Shown here: positions 9,123-19,181 of the stretch, in pieces | Numbering within the stretch: the stretch's first letter is position 1 | Layout: every line of letters begins with the position of its first letter | Source of the DNA: CBDFHB01 sp965250115 | GTDB lineage: Bacteria; Acidobacteriota; Vicinamibacteria; Marinacidobacterales; SMYC01 | NCBI GenBank assembly: GCA_965250115.1 | Contig: CBDFNJ010000002.1 | Coordinates: 3,100,001 to 3,164,000 of the forward strand | Length of the DNA: 64,000 bases | Reading direction: 5' to 3' | Notes under the pieces: generated by a model | The model's database searches: none | What the model was told of the DNA's origin: nothing | The model's input: the letters and a program-made list of their open reading frames with translations, nothing else | Made by a program: the position numbers and the translations under genes

Positions 9123-9243
9123 TGATAGCTACCCAGACCAAGGATAGCGGGTGGGCCAACACGGGTCAAACGGCGGAGGCCGTTGTCCCTGTGCTATAGT
9201 CCGCGAGATTCTCCGCTTTTCAGGATGTTCACCGATCTAGTTG

Positions 9244-11319
9244 ATGGCTTCCGATCCACTCCTGCCACGCTCGAAGGAGGCAGCTCGACGCTCCAGCGGT
9301 AGAAGACGTCTTCTCGGAACCTGGGCCGGCAGGTTCCTTCTGTTACTGGTCGCCATTCGGCTCCTCGGCGTCGTCGGGACCGTTCCCGCTTCGCTCACGA
9401 CGGTCGCCACAGTGGGGCTTTGGCTCTTCGCAGGAGCGTTTCTCGTTTGGGGTCTCGCGAGGCTTCGCAGAAAGCTCCTGTGGCGCATCCGTCGCAAGCT
9501 CGTGATTTCATACCTCCTCATCGGGCTCGTCCCGACTCTATTGATCCTGTTCTTCTTCGTGCTCAGCGCCTACTTCATCGTCGGCCAAGTGAGCTCCTAC
9601 ATGCTCAACAGCGAGCTCCAGCGACACGACGCCCGGGCGGCGGGCGCCGCCGACCTCGCCCTGTCGGAGATCGAGGCGCTCGAGCGTTCCAGCTCGAGCC
9701 TCTCCGACGAGGAGGTCTCGACCGTCCTCGAACGACGATTGACTCCCATAAGCGAGCTCTTTCCCGACTCGGTCGCAATTTATCTCGAGCACCGCGGGCA
9801 TCGAATCCAACGAGTGGTCGGCACCGGGAGCATCGCGAACGAACCGAGGGTGGGGACAATGCTGCCTCCCTGGCTGCCCGAAGGCTACCGGGGGCCGTTT
9901 CGCATCGGGGAAGCGACCTATACGGGAGCCGCTTCCGCACCCCTGTCGTCCGATGGTGGCGCTACTGTTCTCGTCCTGTCGCCTTTGGCGCTTTCCCTCG
10001 GACGAGCGGCAAACGCGATGGGATTTCACATCGATCAGGTCTTGACGAGCGTAGCGGGCGAGTCAGGCGAAGAGAACGTCTTCATTCCCCAAGCCGTCGA
10101 CGCGGACGAGGACCTTTCTCTGCGCGCCTCCTCCGGCTTCACCGTTCCATGGTGGGCGCTGCTTTCGACTCGGAATCTGGGCGCTCCCTCCTCCGAAGAG
10201 CCCGAGCTCGTTTTCGTTCAGTTCGGTTTTCCCCTCACCAGCTTCTACGACAGCATCTCGGAGAATGCGCTGCAGCTCGGACCCGACGGGTCCGACCTCG
10301 GCCGCATCATCTTGGCCGCACTCGCTTTTCTGGCAGTATTGTTCCTATTCATCGAGATCTAGATCTTGGCTATCTTCGTAGGATTGGTACTCGCCCGCTC
10401 CATCACAGGCTCCGTCCACGCCCTGAGCCAGGGAACGGAGCACATCCGCCATGGCGACTTCGACCACAAAGTCCAAGTACGCTCTCGCGATCAGCTCGGC
10501 GAGCTGGCCGATTCGTTCAATTTGATGACGGCGAGTATTCAAGACCTGTTGCGCGAGTCCGCGGAAAAGGAGCGCCTGAAGGAAGAGCTTCGAGTCGCCC
10601 GGTCGATTCAGAGGAACCTGCTTCCCAAGGATCGAATCGACGTACCTGGCCTCTCGATCTCAGCACTCTGTCTTCCCGCGACCGAGATAGGCGGTGACTA
10701 CTACGATTTCATCTCGCTCCCGGACGGCCGGCTAGCGATCCTGATCGCAGACGTTTCGGGCAAGGGTACTTCCGCAGCCCTCTACATGGCCGAGCTCAAG
10801 GGCCTGGTTCTCTCGCTCAGCCAGATCTACGACTCTCCTCGCAAGCTCCTGATCGAAGCCAACAAGATCCTCGCCGCGAACCTCGACAGTCGCTCCTTCA
10901 TTACGATGTGCTACGCAGTGCTCGACGTCGGACAATCCCACATGACTTTTGCTCGTGCCGGGCACAATCCGATCTTTCAGCTTCCGACGAACGGCGCTCG
11001 CGCCGCCACCCGCGTCCTCGCGCCTGACGGCCTCGGCCTCGCTCTGGACCGCGGCAATCGATTCGATCAGATCCTCGAGGAGGACCGCATCCCTCTTTCC
11101 ACGGGGGACCTCTTTCTCTTTTTTACAGACGGGGTCTCCGAAGCAATGAACTCCAGGTCGGAGCTCTTCGGCGAAGGACGTCTGCGCGAGGTCATGGAGA
11201 GGAACCGCGATCTGCCGATGGAAGATCTCAAAGATAAACTGGTGGATGAGGTCTTCAGCTTTGCCGGGGGAGCGGTCCAACACGACGATATGACGATGGT
11301 CCTCGTCAAAGTCCTGTAG
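9244..11319 (+). pseudogene. SpoIIE-type PP2C phosphatase with HAMP domain, interrupted by in-frame TAG
   Basis: A membrane-bound phosphatase: two N-terminal hydrophobic helices, an extracytoplasmic sensor region, a further helix, a HAMP domain (~residues 375-430), a coiled coil and a C-terminal SpoIIE/PP2C domain. Metal-site motifs are EIGGDYYDF, ADVSGKG, FTDGVSEAMN and HDDMTMVLV. A TAG at 10360-10362 cuts it inside the last helix; the frame is the same on both sides. The stop lies in a tandem duplication of the hexamer AGATCT (10355-10366); dropping one copy restores a smooth helix (FIEILAIFVG). The second half could restart at the TTG at 10366. Such phosphatases act in partner-switching regulation. 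Confidence 0.75.
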
Positions 11320-11393
11320 TAAGATCAAACCCAGCCTGTTAGTGACCCACTCTTGCTTACCGTTGTCCACATCCTCGGAGAGACTCAGACCTC

Positions 11394-12113
11394 GTGACCG
11401 CGACGATCTCGGAAAGCCTTTCGGAGCTCGAGGACCTCTTGAGGTATCACTTTCGCGAGCCCGCCCTGCTCCAACAGGCCTTGACTCACAAATCCTTTGC
11501 CTATGAGTCCGGAAGCACGGCCCACAACGAGTCCATGGAGTTCCTGGGAGACTCGATCCTCGGTTTTCTCGTGACCGACTTCATCTATCACTTCTTCCCG
11601 ACCCTCACGGAGGGGCGCAAGTCCAAGATCAAAGCCTACCTCGTGAGCTCGAAAACGCTGTCTGCCATCGCGCTCGACATCGGAATTCCTCGCTTCTTGC
11701 GTCTCGGAAAGGGTGAGGAAAAGACGGGCGGAAGGAATAAGAAAGCCCTCGCGGCCAATGCCCTGGAAGCCGTCGTCGCCGCGATCTACCTCGATGCGGG
11801 CATCGAGCAAGCGCGCCGCTTCCTGTCGCCGCTCTACAAGACGCTGCTCATGGATGTTCAGGAGGGCCGCGCAGTCGTCGAGGATCCCAAGACCGCGCTA
11901 CAGGAGTATCTGCAGGCGCGTAATTTGGAGAGCGCTCAGTACAGCGTTACCGCGGAAACGGGACCGGAACACCGGAAAACTTTTCACGTAGTGGTTCAGG
12001 TGGGCCAGCGCGGGCTCGGCGAAGCGAGCGGCACGACGAAGAAGAAGGCCGAGCTCCAGGCGGCGGAGGCCGCGCTCGCGAAGTTGGTCGAAGAAGGGCG
12101 AACGGCGTCGTAA
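11394..12113 (+). CDS. rnc: Ribonuclease III
   Basis: A 239-residue double-strand-specific endoribonuclease that processes rRNA precursors and other structured RNAs. The catalytic signature is NESMEFLGDSILGF with a second acidic cluster in AANALEAVVAAIYLDAG, followed by a double-stranded RNA-binding domain (residues ~165-235, DPKTALQEYLQ to KKKAELQAAEAAL). Start is GTG at 11394. The gene is convergent with the FHA gene, with a hairpin between them. Confidence 0.95.
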   Translation: MTATISESLSELEDLLRYHFREPALLQQALTHKSFAYESGSTAHNESMEFLGDSILGFLVTDFIYHFFPTLTEGRKSKIKAYLVSSKTLSAIALDIGIPRFLRLGKGEEKTGGRNKKALAANALEAVVAAIYLDAGIEQARRFLSPLYKTLLMDVQEGRAVVEDPKTALQEYLQARNLESAQYSVTAETGPEHRKTFHVVVQVGQRGLGEASGTTKKKAELQAAEAALAKLVEEGRTAS

Positions 12114-12123
12114 GCGGCCCAGT

Positions 12124-12140
12124 CTCTCCCGGAGGGAGAG
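12124..12140. terminator. Hairpin between convergent rnc and FHA genes
   Basis: A perfect 7-bp stem CTCTCCC / GGGAGAG with a 3-nt loop lies between the two convergent stop codons. It lacks a clear T-run on either side, so it is a candidate transcription end or RNA-stabilising stem rather than a classic intrinsic terminator. Confidence 0.45.
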
Positions 12141-12155
12141 CGACGAAGCCTGTAG

Positions 12156-13097
12156 CTACTCCCGGTCGGTGACGATGAGCATGAACACGTGCTCTCCGAT
12201 GCGAAACTCGCGGTGATTCTCGAGCTCCGCTTGTTCGATACGCTCCCCATCGACGAACGTGCCGTTCGTGCTGCTCATGTCCCGGATGACGACACTTGCG
12301 CTGAGGATTTCCAGGACGGCGTGCTGACGGGAGCATTCGGGATCGTCGATCACTATATCGGCATCGGATCTCCCGACCGTCGTCCGGACAGTATGGATCT
12401 CGAAAATCTGACCGCTGGCTTTGCCCTGCAGCACTGCCACCGAGTACTTCTTGTCATCGGGCAGGTCGAGGACTTCTGCCACACGCGCGCCCGTCATGGT
12501 GGCTTCGCCGAGGGCCTCGTCGGAACGGAGCTTTCTCACCCGAGCCGTGGTGTCCTGGCTCGAGGTTCGATCGGCCTCTGCATACTCGAGGGCGAGCGCC
12601 TTCGCGCGCTCCAGAAGTGGTAGCGTCACTACCGATTCGTCGAGCGCCGGCAAGCGAGGCTTCGCCTTGGGCGGCTCTAGCGCTGGCCGCCCCGGTGCGG
12701 GCTTGTCGAATCCCGGCAGCATCAGCGTCTCGGGTCGTTGGACGGGAACTTCGACCTCTACCTCGCGCGTCGTTCCCGGACCGCTTTGGGCACTCCCCGC
12801 CGCCTCAGAACCGGGAGTCGAGGCTTCGCTGGGCTTCGGGCGGGAGCCCTCCCCATAGTGTTTCCAAGCCATGTAGCCGCTCACACTCAGACCAATCGAG
12901 AGGATCACGACATTGAAGAGAGATGCCCCCCCGCCCCTCGAGACAGGAGGTGGAACAGGCGTAGGCTGAGGGCCCGCGCTAGGGCGAGGAGGACGATCGA
13001 CTACCAGCTTGCGGAAAACGACACCGCACTTCGGACAGCCCTCGAGCTCGCGACCCAGCGAGTCTTCAGAGTCGAACCCGCACTTTGGACATCGCAC
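12156..13097 (-). CDS. FHA-domain protein with N-terminal zinc ribbon and membrane helix
   Basis: A 313-residue protein with three parts: a zinc ribbon at the N-terminus (CPKCGFDSED and GCPKCGVVF, two CxxC pairs), a Pro-rich spacer with a single membrane helix (~residues 61-78, FNVVILSIGLSVSGYMAW), then a disordered stretch and a C-terminal FHA domain (TTVGRSDADIVIDD, CSRQHA, SSTNGTFVDG) that would read phospho-threonine. The Ser/Thr kinase encoded at 46331 is a possible source of such marks, by inference only. GTG start with an upstream AGGAGG. Confidence 0.8.
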   Translation of the reverse strand: MRCPKCGFDSEDSLGRELEGCPKCGVVFRKLVVDRPPRPSAGPQPTPVPPPVSRGGGASLFNVVILSIGLSVSGYMAWKHYGEGSRPKPSEASTPGSEAAGSAQSGPGTTREVEVEVPVQRPETLMLPGFDKPAPGRPALEPPKAKPRLPALDESVVTLPLLERAKALALEYAEADRTSSQDTTARVRKLRSDEALGEATMTGARVAEVLDLPDDKKYSVAVLQGKASGQIFEIHTVRTTVGRSDADIVIDDPECSRQHAVLEILSASVVIRDMSSTNGTFVDGERIEQAELENHREFRIGEHVFMLIVTDRE

Positions 13098-13159
13098 CGT
13101 AGCTTCCTCCTGGTTATGAGAGGGAATTTGATACCGGTGATACCGCTACGGTTGCGCCC

Positions 13160-14329
13160 TCATCGTGCGACGGCTTCGGATCCCTGATGACGGCAGACTT
13201 CTACGACCGCGCCCAACGCGAGCGCGAAGGCACCGACGTCTTCAGCACTGGTATATCGGCTCATGCTGACGCGGATCGAGCCTTGAACCTGCTCGGGAGA
13301 CAAACCCATGGCTATGAGAACGTGCGAGGGCTCGACCGCTCCCGAGGAGCAAGCGGCACCCGTCGATACCGCGAAGCCTTCTCGATCGAGTGCAAGGGCA
13401 ATTCGCTCCCCGTCGGCCCCATCGAATCGAAAGTTGGCCGTATTGGGGGTTCTCGGCGCTCGCCTGCCGTTGGCATGGCTGCCTTCGATCGCTTTCAGGA
13501 CACGTCCCTCGAGCTCGTCTCGGAGATCCGTCAGTCGTTCCTGCTCGGTTGTGAGGTGTTTTCCGGCCTGCCTCACCGCTTCCGAGAGCCCCACGATTCC
13601 CGCGACGTTCTCCGTACCTGGGCGGCGCGATCGCTCTTGACCACCCCCACGGAATACACCACGAAACTCGGTCCCCCCCCGAACGTAGAGCGCGCCGACT
13701 CCCTTGGGTCCATGAAATTTGTGAGCCGAAAGGGAGAGCAGATCTACGCCGAGAGCCTCGACGTCGACGCAAATCTTGCCGCAGCTTTGCACCGCGTCGC
13801 TGTGGAAATAGGCTCCGACATCGTGAGCACATTCCGCAAGCTCGTCGATCGGTTGGATCACTCCCGTCTCGTTGTTCGCCATCATGATCGAGACGAGCAG
13901 CGTGTCGGGCCTCAAGTGCGCTCGAAGGGCCGCCGTAGTGAGCCGACCGTCTTCATCCACGTCGAGGAAGCTGACCTCGAAGCCGCTCTTCTGAAGATGC
14001 TTCATGGCGTGCAGCACCGCGGGGTGCTCGACCACGGAGGTTACGAGGTGACGCCGGTTTTCATCGGCCGCTGCAACGACCCCCAAGATGGCGAGATTGT
14101 CCGCCTCCGTCCCGCCTCCCGTGAAGACGACGTCTCGAGCTCTTGCCGACAGGAACGCGGCCACGGTGTCGCGAGCTTCGTGGATCGCTTCTTTCACCGG
14201 CCGGCCGAAAGCGTGAAGGCTCGAGGGGTTGCCAAAGGACTCGCGGAGGTACGGAAGCATTGCATCGAGGACCTCCGGGGCGAGCCCCGTAGTCGCGTTG
14301 TTGTCCAGATAAACCGCTGAGTCTACCAA
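13160..14329 (-). CDS. Cysteine desulfurase (NifS/IscS type)
   Basis: A 389-residue PLP enzyme that takes sulfur from cysteine for Fe-S clusters and thiolation. Seen: N-terminal YLDNNATT, FTGGGTEADNLAI, the PLP Lys in LSAHKFHGPKGVG, and the active-site Cys loop VSTGAACSSG. The short Cys loop and SAHKFHGPKG place it in the NifS/IscS group rather than SufS. No iscU or nifU is adjacent. Enzymes of this class can also release selenium from selenocysteine, of interest given the candidate selenoprotein at 49378, though no link is shown. TTG start. Confidence 0.9.
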   Translation of the reverse strand: MVDSAVYLDNNATTGLAPEVLDAMLPYLRESFGNPSSLHAFGRPVKEAIHEARDTVAAFLSARARDVVFTGGGTEADNLAILGVVAAADENRRHLVTSVVEHPAVLHAMKHLQKSGFEVSFLDVDEDGRLTTAALRAHLRPDTLLVSIMMANNETGVIQPIDELAECAHDVGAYFHSDAVQSCGKICVDVEALGVDLLSLSAHKFHGPKGVGALYVRGGTEFRGVFRGGGQERSRRPGTENVAGIVGLSEAVRQAGKHLTTEQERLTDLRDELEGRVLKAIEGSHANGRRAPRTPNTANFRFDGADGERIALALDREGFAVSTGAACSSGAVEPSHVLIAMGLSPEQVQGSIRVSMSRYTSAEDVGAFALALGAVVEVCRHQGSEAVAR

Positions 14330-14468
14330 TCGCCCTAACCCTCTCTATTTTCTACCACAAAACCCCTCGATCGACCAGGCGCTGAAGGCCCGCAGCCACC
14401 CGACGAGGCTCACTCGGGACCGAAACCCTCGAATATCCAACAGTAGTTCCCTGTGTTAGCATAATTTT

Positions 14469-15281
14469 ATGGATGAAGCACTCGATCCCGTCGGCTCTTC
14501 CTCCGAACCGCCCGCGCTGGAGCACATTCGATACAAGCTCGACGGCGACATCATTCGCATCACGCTCGCTCGCCCCGAGGCGGCCAATGCCCTGAGTCTA
14601 TCGGCCCTTCTGGAGATCGATCGAGTGCTCGAGAAGCTCGAGCTCAACGAGTCCATCAAGGTGGTCGTCATCTCGGGCAGCGAAAAGGCGTTTTCCAGCG
14701 GGCTCGACATCGCAGAGCACACGGACGACAACGCGTATCAACTCATCGAGGCCTTTCACCAGGTCATTCGGCGAATCATGGAGCTCGAATCGGTCAGCAT
14801 CTCGGTCGTGAAAGGCATGGCCCTCGGCGCCGGATGCGAGCTGGCCGCAAGCTGTGATTTTTGCTTTGCCGCAGACAGCGCCAAGCTCGGCCAGCCCGAG
14901 CTCAAAGCAGGTCTCTTCCCTTCCGTCGCTCCGGCCATCTATCCGAGACTCATCGGACTCCATCGCACCTACGAGCTGATCCTGACCGGGCGGATCTACG
15001 ACGCGCGCGACGCCGAGGCCATCGGCCTCATCACGCGGGCCGTCGCGGCCGCCGAGCTCGACGCCGAAGTCGAAAAGTGGATTGAATTCTTGAACGGCTT
15101 CTCGACCCCCGTTCTGCGCCTCGCACGACAAGCCATCTCCGACGCCGCCAACCTCCCGTTCGAAGAGGGGCTCCGCCACGTCGAGGAGGTCTACCTCAAC
15201 CAGCTGATGTCGACGGAAGACGCCGCGGAGGGAGTCCGCGCGCTTCGCGAGCGCCGCCAGCCGGTCTGGAAGCACAAATAG
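14469..15281 (+). CDS. Enoyl-CoA hydratase/isomerase family protein
   Basis: A 270-residue crotonase-fold protein. The oxyanion-hole segments are SEKAFSSGLDIAEH and GMALGAGCELAASCDF; the second carries the Glu used by hydratases (GCELA). An N-terminal extension of ~20 residues precedes the fold. The acyl-CoA dehydrogenase downstream on the same strand suggests acyl-CoA breakdown. The sequence also resembles dienoyl-CoA hydratase-type members, so substrate is open. The 160-bp gap to the dehydrogenase holds a spaced 10-bp inverted repeat (15308-15317 and 15386-15395). Confidence 0.85.
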   Translation: MDEALDPVGSSSEPPALEHIRYKLDGDIIRITLARPEAANALSLSALLEIDRVLEKLELNESIKVVVISGSEKAFSSGLDIAEHTDDNAYQLIEAFHQVIRRIMELESVSISVVKGMALGAGCELAASCDFCFAADSAKLGQPELKAGLFPSVAPAIYPRLIGLHRTYELILTGRIYDARDAEAIGLITRAVAAAELDAEVEKWIEFLNGFSTPVLRLARQAISDAANLPFEEGLRHVEEVYLNQLMSTEDAAEGVRALRERRQPVWKHK

Positions 15282-15444
15282 GGCTAGCACCTCGCTCTGA
15301 GGCGTATATTGACGCCGACAAGGTGCTCGTCGTTGGCGCTCACGATCAGGCGCTCACACGACTTGAAGTATACTTGCCACCTTCCCGGCGTCAATGTACC
15401 GATCGGCTGAGGAATCCTTTCGCCAGGGCATCTAGGAAATTTGA

Positions 15445-16650
15445 ATGATCGATATCGACCTAAACGAGGACCACCGCGCGGTCGAGTCCATGGTGCGGGA
15501 GTTTGCCGCGACCGAAGTGGCTCCTCACGTCCAGGAGAACGATCGCAAGAAACACTTCGACCGTTCCGTCCTCACCAAAATGGCCGAGCTCGACATTCTC
15601 GGCATTTGCATCCCGGAAGAGTTCGGGGGCGCGGGCATGGATTACGTCTCGCTCGGCCTCGCCTGCGAGGAGCTCGAGTACGTGGACACCTCGCTGCGCG
15701 TCATCATGTCGGTGCACGTCGGTCTGAACAGCCTGACGCTCCTGTCTTGGGGCAACGACGACCAAAAAGAGCGCTATCTCGTGCCGCAATCCAAGGGCGA
15801 AAAAATCGCCACCTACGGACTGACCGAGCCCAACGCGGGTAGTGACGCCGTTGGCATCCAGACAACGGCCGTCAAGAAGGGAGACCGCTACGTTCTCAAC
15901 GGTGAGAAGCAATGGATCTCGCTCGCGGAGGTCGCGGATAACTTCCTCGTCATCGCCTGGACGGATCTCGAGAAAAAGAAGAATCGCGATCACAGCGGGC
16001 TCTCCGCTTTCATCGTCGAACGTACCGTCAAGGGATTCGAAAGTGGGAGCATGACCCACAAGTGGGGCATCAAAGCCGGGAATACCGGATGGTTCAAGCT
16101 CACCGACGCCGAAGTACCGGAGGAAAACGTCCTGGGGACCGAGGGCGAGGGCTTCAAGATCGCGATGTTCGCGCTCGACCAAGGCCGCTATACGGTGGCC
16201 GCGGGCGCGACGGGGCTAATCCGCGCCTGCCTCGACGAGAGCGTCAAGTGGGCCAAAGAGCGCCAGACGTTCGGCAAAGCGATCGGTGAGCACCAGCTCG
16301 TCAAGCAGATGATCGCCCACATGGTACGTGACTACGAGTGCTCCCGGCTCCTGTGGCTCAAAGCGGGCGTCCTGAAGAACCAGGGCCGCAGGAACACTAA
16401 AGAGACCTCCCTCGCCAAGTGGTACTCGACGGTCGCCTCCGAGCGCGCTGGCTCCGACGCAATCCAGATTTTCGGCTCCTACGGTTATTCCGATGAGTAT
16501 CCGGTCGGTCGTTTCTGGAGGAACTCGAAAGGTGCCGTCATCTACGAGGGAACGCGAGAGATCCACACGCTGATGCAGGCCGATTACGCGCTCGGCTATC
16601 GCCGCGACAAGAGCACGCGCGTGAGCCTGCCCAAGTACGAGAAGAATTAG
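15445..16650 (+). CDS. Acyl-CoA dehydrogenase
   Basis: A 401-residue FAD enzyme that forms the 2,3-double bond of acyl-CoA. Family signatures are ATYGLTEPNAGSDAVGIQTTA, YVLNGEKQWIS, FGKAIGEHQLVKQM and a C-terminal QIFGSYGYSDEYPVGRFWRNSKGAVIYEGTREIH region; the catalytic base would be the Glu in YEGTREIH. I would place it among short-chain or glutaryl-type enzymes. It is 15 bp upstream of glpX and probably co-transcribed. Confidence 0.92.
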   Translation: MIDIDLNEDHRAVESMVREFAATEVAPHVQENDRKKHFDRSVLTKMAELDILGICIPEEFGGAGMDYVSLGLACEELEYVDTSLRVIMSVHVGLNSLTLLSWGNDDQKERYLVPQSKGEKIATYGLTEPNAGSDAVGIQTTAVKKGDRYVLNGEKQWISLAEVADNFLVIAWTDLEKKKNRDHSGLSAFIVERTVKGFESGSMTHKWGIKAGNTGWFKLTDAEVPEENVLGTEGEGFKIAMFALDQGRYTVAAGATGLIRACLDESVKWAKERQTFGKAIGEHQLVKQMIAHMVRDYECSRLLWLKAGVLKNQGRRNTKETSLAKWYSTVASERAGSDAIQIFGSYGYSDEYPVGRFWRNSKGAVIYEGTREIHTLMQADYALGYRRDKSTRVSLPKYEKN

Positions 16651-16665
16651 CCAGAGAGCACAAGA

Positions 16666-17649
16666 ATGGCCGACGACGGCGGTTACGACCTCGCGCAAGT
16701 CTTCCTGAAAGTTACGGAAGCCGCCGCGATCGACTCGGCCCGGACCATGGGCCGAGGAGATCGGCACGGGTCCGATCAGGTGGCGGTGCGAGCCATGCGA
16801 CGGATCATGGACGAGATCGACATGCGCGGACGGATCGTGATCGGTGAAGGTGAGCGAGACGAGGCGCCGATGCTGTACATCGGCGAGAAAGTCGGCCAGG
16901 GTGGCCCGGAGTCTCCCGAGATCGACATCGCGGTCGACCCACTCGAGGGAACCAACCTTTGCGCCACGGGCTCCCCCAACGCGATCGCCGTTCTGGCAGC
17001 GTCGGAGCGCGGCGGGCTCCTCCACGCCCCCGACATCTACATGGAAAAGATCGTCGTCGGTCCCTCCTCGAAGGGAAGTGTCGATCTCGACGCTCCGGCC
17101 GAGGACAATCTGAAGGCCATCGCGAAGTGTCTCAGCCGCAAGGTCGAGGACCTGGTCGTTACAGTCCTCGACCGGTTTCGTCACGCGAGTCTCATTGCGG
17201 ATATCCGCGCGACCGGCGCGCGGATCAAGCTGATCTCGGACGGCGATCTCTCGGCAGGCATCAGCGCTGCGGTGCGCGGAAGCGGCGTGCACGCCGTGAT
17301 GGGCACCGGTGGCGCCCCCGAAGGCGTTATTACAGCCGCCGCCATGCGCTGTACGAACGGGGAAATCCTGGGGCGTCTGAAGCTCGTCAGAGACTCCGAT
17401 AAAGAGCGTATGGCGGAGATGGGCATCGACGACCCGGACCGGGTCTACCGCACCGATGAGCTCGCCCCCGGGGAAAACATCGTCTTCGCCGCCACCGGGG
17501 TCACCAACGGAGATCTCATCCGGGGTGTCTCCTTCTTCGGAGAAGGGGCTCGCACCCACTCGCTCGTTATGAGCACAAAGCCGCGCCTGGTGCGTTTTGT
17601 CGATACGATTCAGGTCGCCGAGGGCGAAGGAGTCACGATTCGCTACTGA
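16666..17649 (+). CDS. glpX: Fructose-1,6-bisphosphatase class II
   Basis: A 327-residue gluconeogenic phosphatase of the GlpX type. It has IGEGERDEAPMLYIGE and AVDPLEGTNLCATG, the metal-binding acidic motifs of the family, and the later SDGDLSAGI and GTGGAPEGVITAAA segments. Length is standard. Some GlpX proteins also act on sedoheptulose bisphosphate. It follows the acyl-CoA dehydrogenase by 15 bp, which would tie fatty-acid use to gluconeogenesis. Confidence 0.95.
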   Translation: MADDGGYDLAQVFLKVTEAAAIDSARTMGRGDRHGSDQVAVRAMRRIMDEIDMRGRIVIGEGERDEAPMLYIGEKVGQGGPESPEIDIAVDPLEGTNLCATGSPNAIAVLAASERGGLLHAPDIYMEKIVVGPSSKGSVDLDAPAEDNLKAIAKCLSRKVEDLVVTVLDRFRHASLIADIRATGARIKLISDGDLSAGISAAVRGSGVHAVMGTGGAPEGVITAAAMRCTNGEILGRLKLVRDSDKERMAEMGIDDPDRVYRTDELAPGENIVFAATGVTNGDLIRGVSFFGEGARTHSLVMSTKPRLVRFVDTIQVAEGEGVTIRY

Positions 17650-17849
17650 GACGGATTAAACCGCCGGTGCCCGAAGCGGTCCACGAGTCGGTTGCCCCGG
17701 GGTTCAAAGCTCGACTAAAATATCGATAACTCACCATCCGAATCTTGAGAGCACTCCGATCGGCATATCCCACAGAAAACGCAGCCGCCGAAATGGCCGA
17801 TGACGAAAATTGCAACGAAAGCCGCTACTGAAAGGAGGGAGAACTAGCC

Positions 17850-18272
17850 GTGAAGGTCAACTTGGAAGCGTTGTTCGTCGCTTTCGGTGACGAGTCCGTG
17901 AAACGGACCTATTATTTGGACTCGGATTCCGGAAGGGTCTTCAACGTCCTCGAGGATCACGACGACCCGGAAACGCAGGAGCTCATGTGGGCTCTCGAGT
18001 CCGATACTCGACAACGCTACATTCAAATCCCCAAGCCGACGCTCGAAGAGACCCTCAAAGAGCAAGACTCATTCGTGGCATCCCTCGGAGAAGACAGCGA
18101 TCTCAAGACGAAGATCGAGAAGATGCTCGAGGACGACCACGACGGCAGCAAGTTTGCGGGCTTCGTCGTGCGTGACCGCGTCGCGCGGGAAACCTGGAGA
18201 GACTTTCGCGTCGGCCGGTCTCGTCAACAAGCGAACGAGTGGTTGAAGTCCCTGAGCCTGCTCTCCGATTGA
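17850..18272 (+). CDS. UPF0158 family protein
   Basis: A 140-residue acidic protein recognised as UPF0158 by its Asp/Glu-rich N-terminal half (YYLDSDSGRVFNVLEDHDD), the YIQIPKP segment and the late W-rich part (ETWRDFRVGRSRQQANEWLKSL). Function unknown. GTG start with AAAGGAGGGAG upstream. The stop codon overlaps the start of the DUF72 gene, so the two are likely translated together. Confidence 0.8.
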   Translation: MKVNLEALFVAFGDESVKRTYYLDSDSGRVFNVLEDHDDPETQELMWALESDTRQRYIQIPKPTLEETLKEQDSFVASLGEDSDLKTKIEKMLEDDHDGSKFAGFVVRDRVARETWRDFRVGRSRQQANEWLKSLSLLSD

Positions 18273-19153
18273 CGTCGAGGCGACAACCACGCGTCGGTGT
18301 CGCAGGTTGGTCCTATCCCGACTGGGAAGGCACCGTTTACCCGAAGACCCCAGGTTTCGACGCACTCGCCTACCTCGTACGTTTCTTCGATACCATCGAG
18401 ATCAACAGTCCCTTCTACCGAATTCCGAGCTCGCGAACGACCTCCTCCTGGGCAAAACGCTGTCGGGACAATCCGGAATTTCGATTCACGGTAAAGCTCT
18501 TCCGCGGTTTCACACACGAGCGAAACGTTTCAGCGGCGGAGGTGCGAGCGTTTCAGGAGGCCCTGGCCCCTTTGGCGGAGGCCGAAGTTCTCGGAGCCTT
18601 ACTGCTCCAGTTTCCCTGGTCCTTCAAGAACCAGGCGACAAGCCGACGCTATCTCGACAGGCTCATGACGACCTTCGACGACTATCCTCTCGTCGTCGAG
18701 GTGCGCCACGCTTCGTGGAACGACCCGGAGTTCCACGTGGATTTGAAGCAGCGCAGGGTCGGCTTTTGCAATATCGACCAACCCCTCATCGGCCGCTCGT
18801 TGGCGCCGTCGAGTCTTGCGACTGGACCGGTCGGATACGTGCGCCTGCATGGCAGAAACTACGAAGACTGGTTTCGCGAAGAGGCCGGCCGAGACCAGCG
18901 TTACGACTACCTGTATAGCGAGGAAGAGCTCGACCCTTGGCTGGAAAAGATCTCGGAGGTAAGCGATCACGCCTCGGAGACCTACGTAATCACGAACAAC
19001 CACTTTCGAGGTCAGGCTGTCGTAAACGCTCTTCAGATCCGATCCCGGCTCGAGCGGCGGCGGGTGGAGGCACCCGGCACGCTGCTATCGCTCTATCCAA
19101 CGCTCCGGCCCATGGTCCAGCCTGACGCGCCGGAGCAAGGAAGACTCTTCTAG
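18269..19153 (+). CDS. DUF72 family protein
   Basis: A 294-residue TIM-barrel-like protein of the DUF72 (YecE) family: VGVAGWSYPDW at the start, NSPFYRIPS, LLQFPWSF, VEVRHASW, GYVRLHGRN and a late TYVITNNHFRGQAVVNALQ. Function is unproven. I use the TTG at 18269, which overlaps the previous stop (TTGA) and puts the conserved VGVAGW ~8 residues in; a GTG at 18239 would add ten residues that overlap the upstream gene. Confidence 0.85.
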   Translation: MTSRRQPRVGVAGWSYPDWEGTVYPKTPGFDALAYLVRFFDTIEINSPFYRIPSSRTTSSWAKRCRDNPEFRFTVKLFRGFTHERNVSAAEVRAFQEALAPLAEAEVLGALLLQFPWSFKNQATSRRYLDRLMTTFDDYPLVVEVRHASWNDPEFHVDLKQRRVGFCNIDQPLIGRSLAPSSLATGPVGYVRLHGRNYEDWFREEAGRDQRYDYLYSEEELDPWLEKISEVSDHASETYVITNNHFRGQAVVNALQIRSRLERRRVEAPGTLLSLYPTLRPMVQPDAPEQGRLF

Positions 19154-19181
19154 CACGGTTAATGGAAGAGGCGACCGAGCG

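Noticed and set aside
13187..14320. Plus-strand ORF of 377 codons opposite the cysteine desulfurase
   Set aside because: It mirrors the desulfurase frame in high-GC DNA and has biased composition without domains.
15308..15395. 10-bp inverted repeat ATTGACGCCG / CGGCGTCAAT as an operator
   Set aside because: The arms are 68 bp apart with no promoter seen; kept only as a note in the neighbouring gene.
17680..17730. GGGGTTCAAAGC resembling a tRNA T-loop
   Set aside because: The flanking bases do not form a T-stem and no acceptor or anticodon arm can be drawn.
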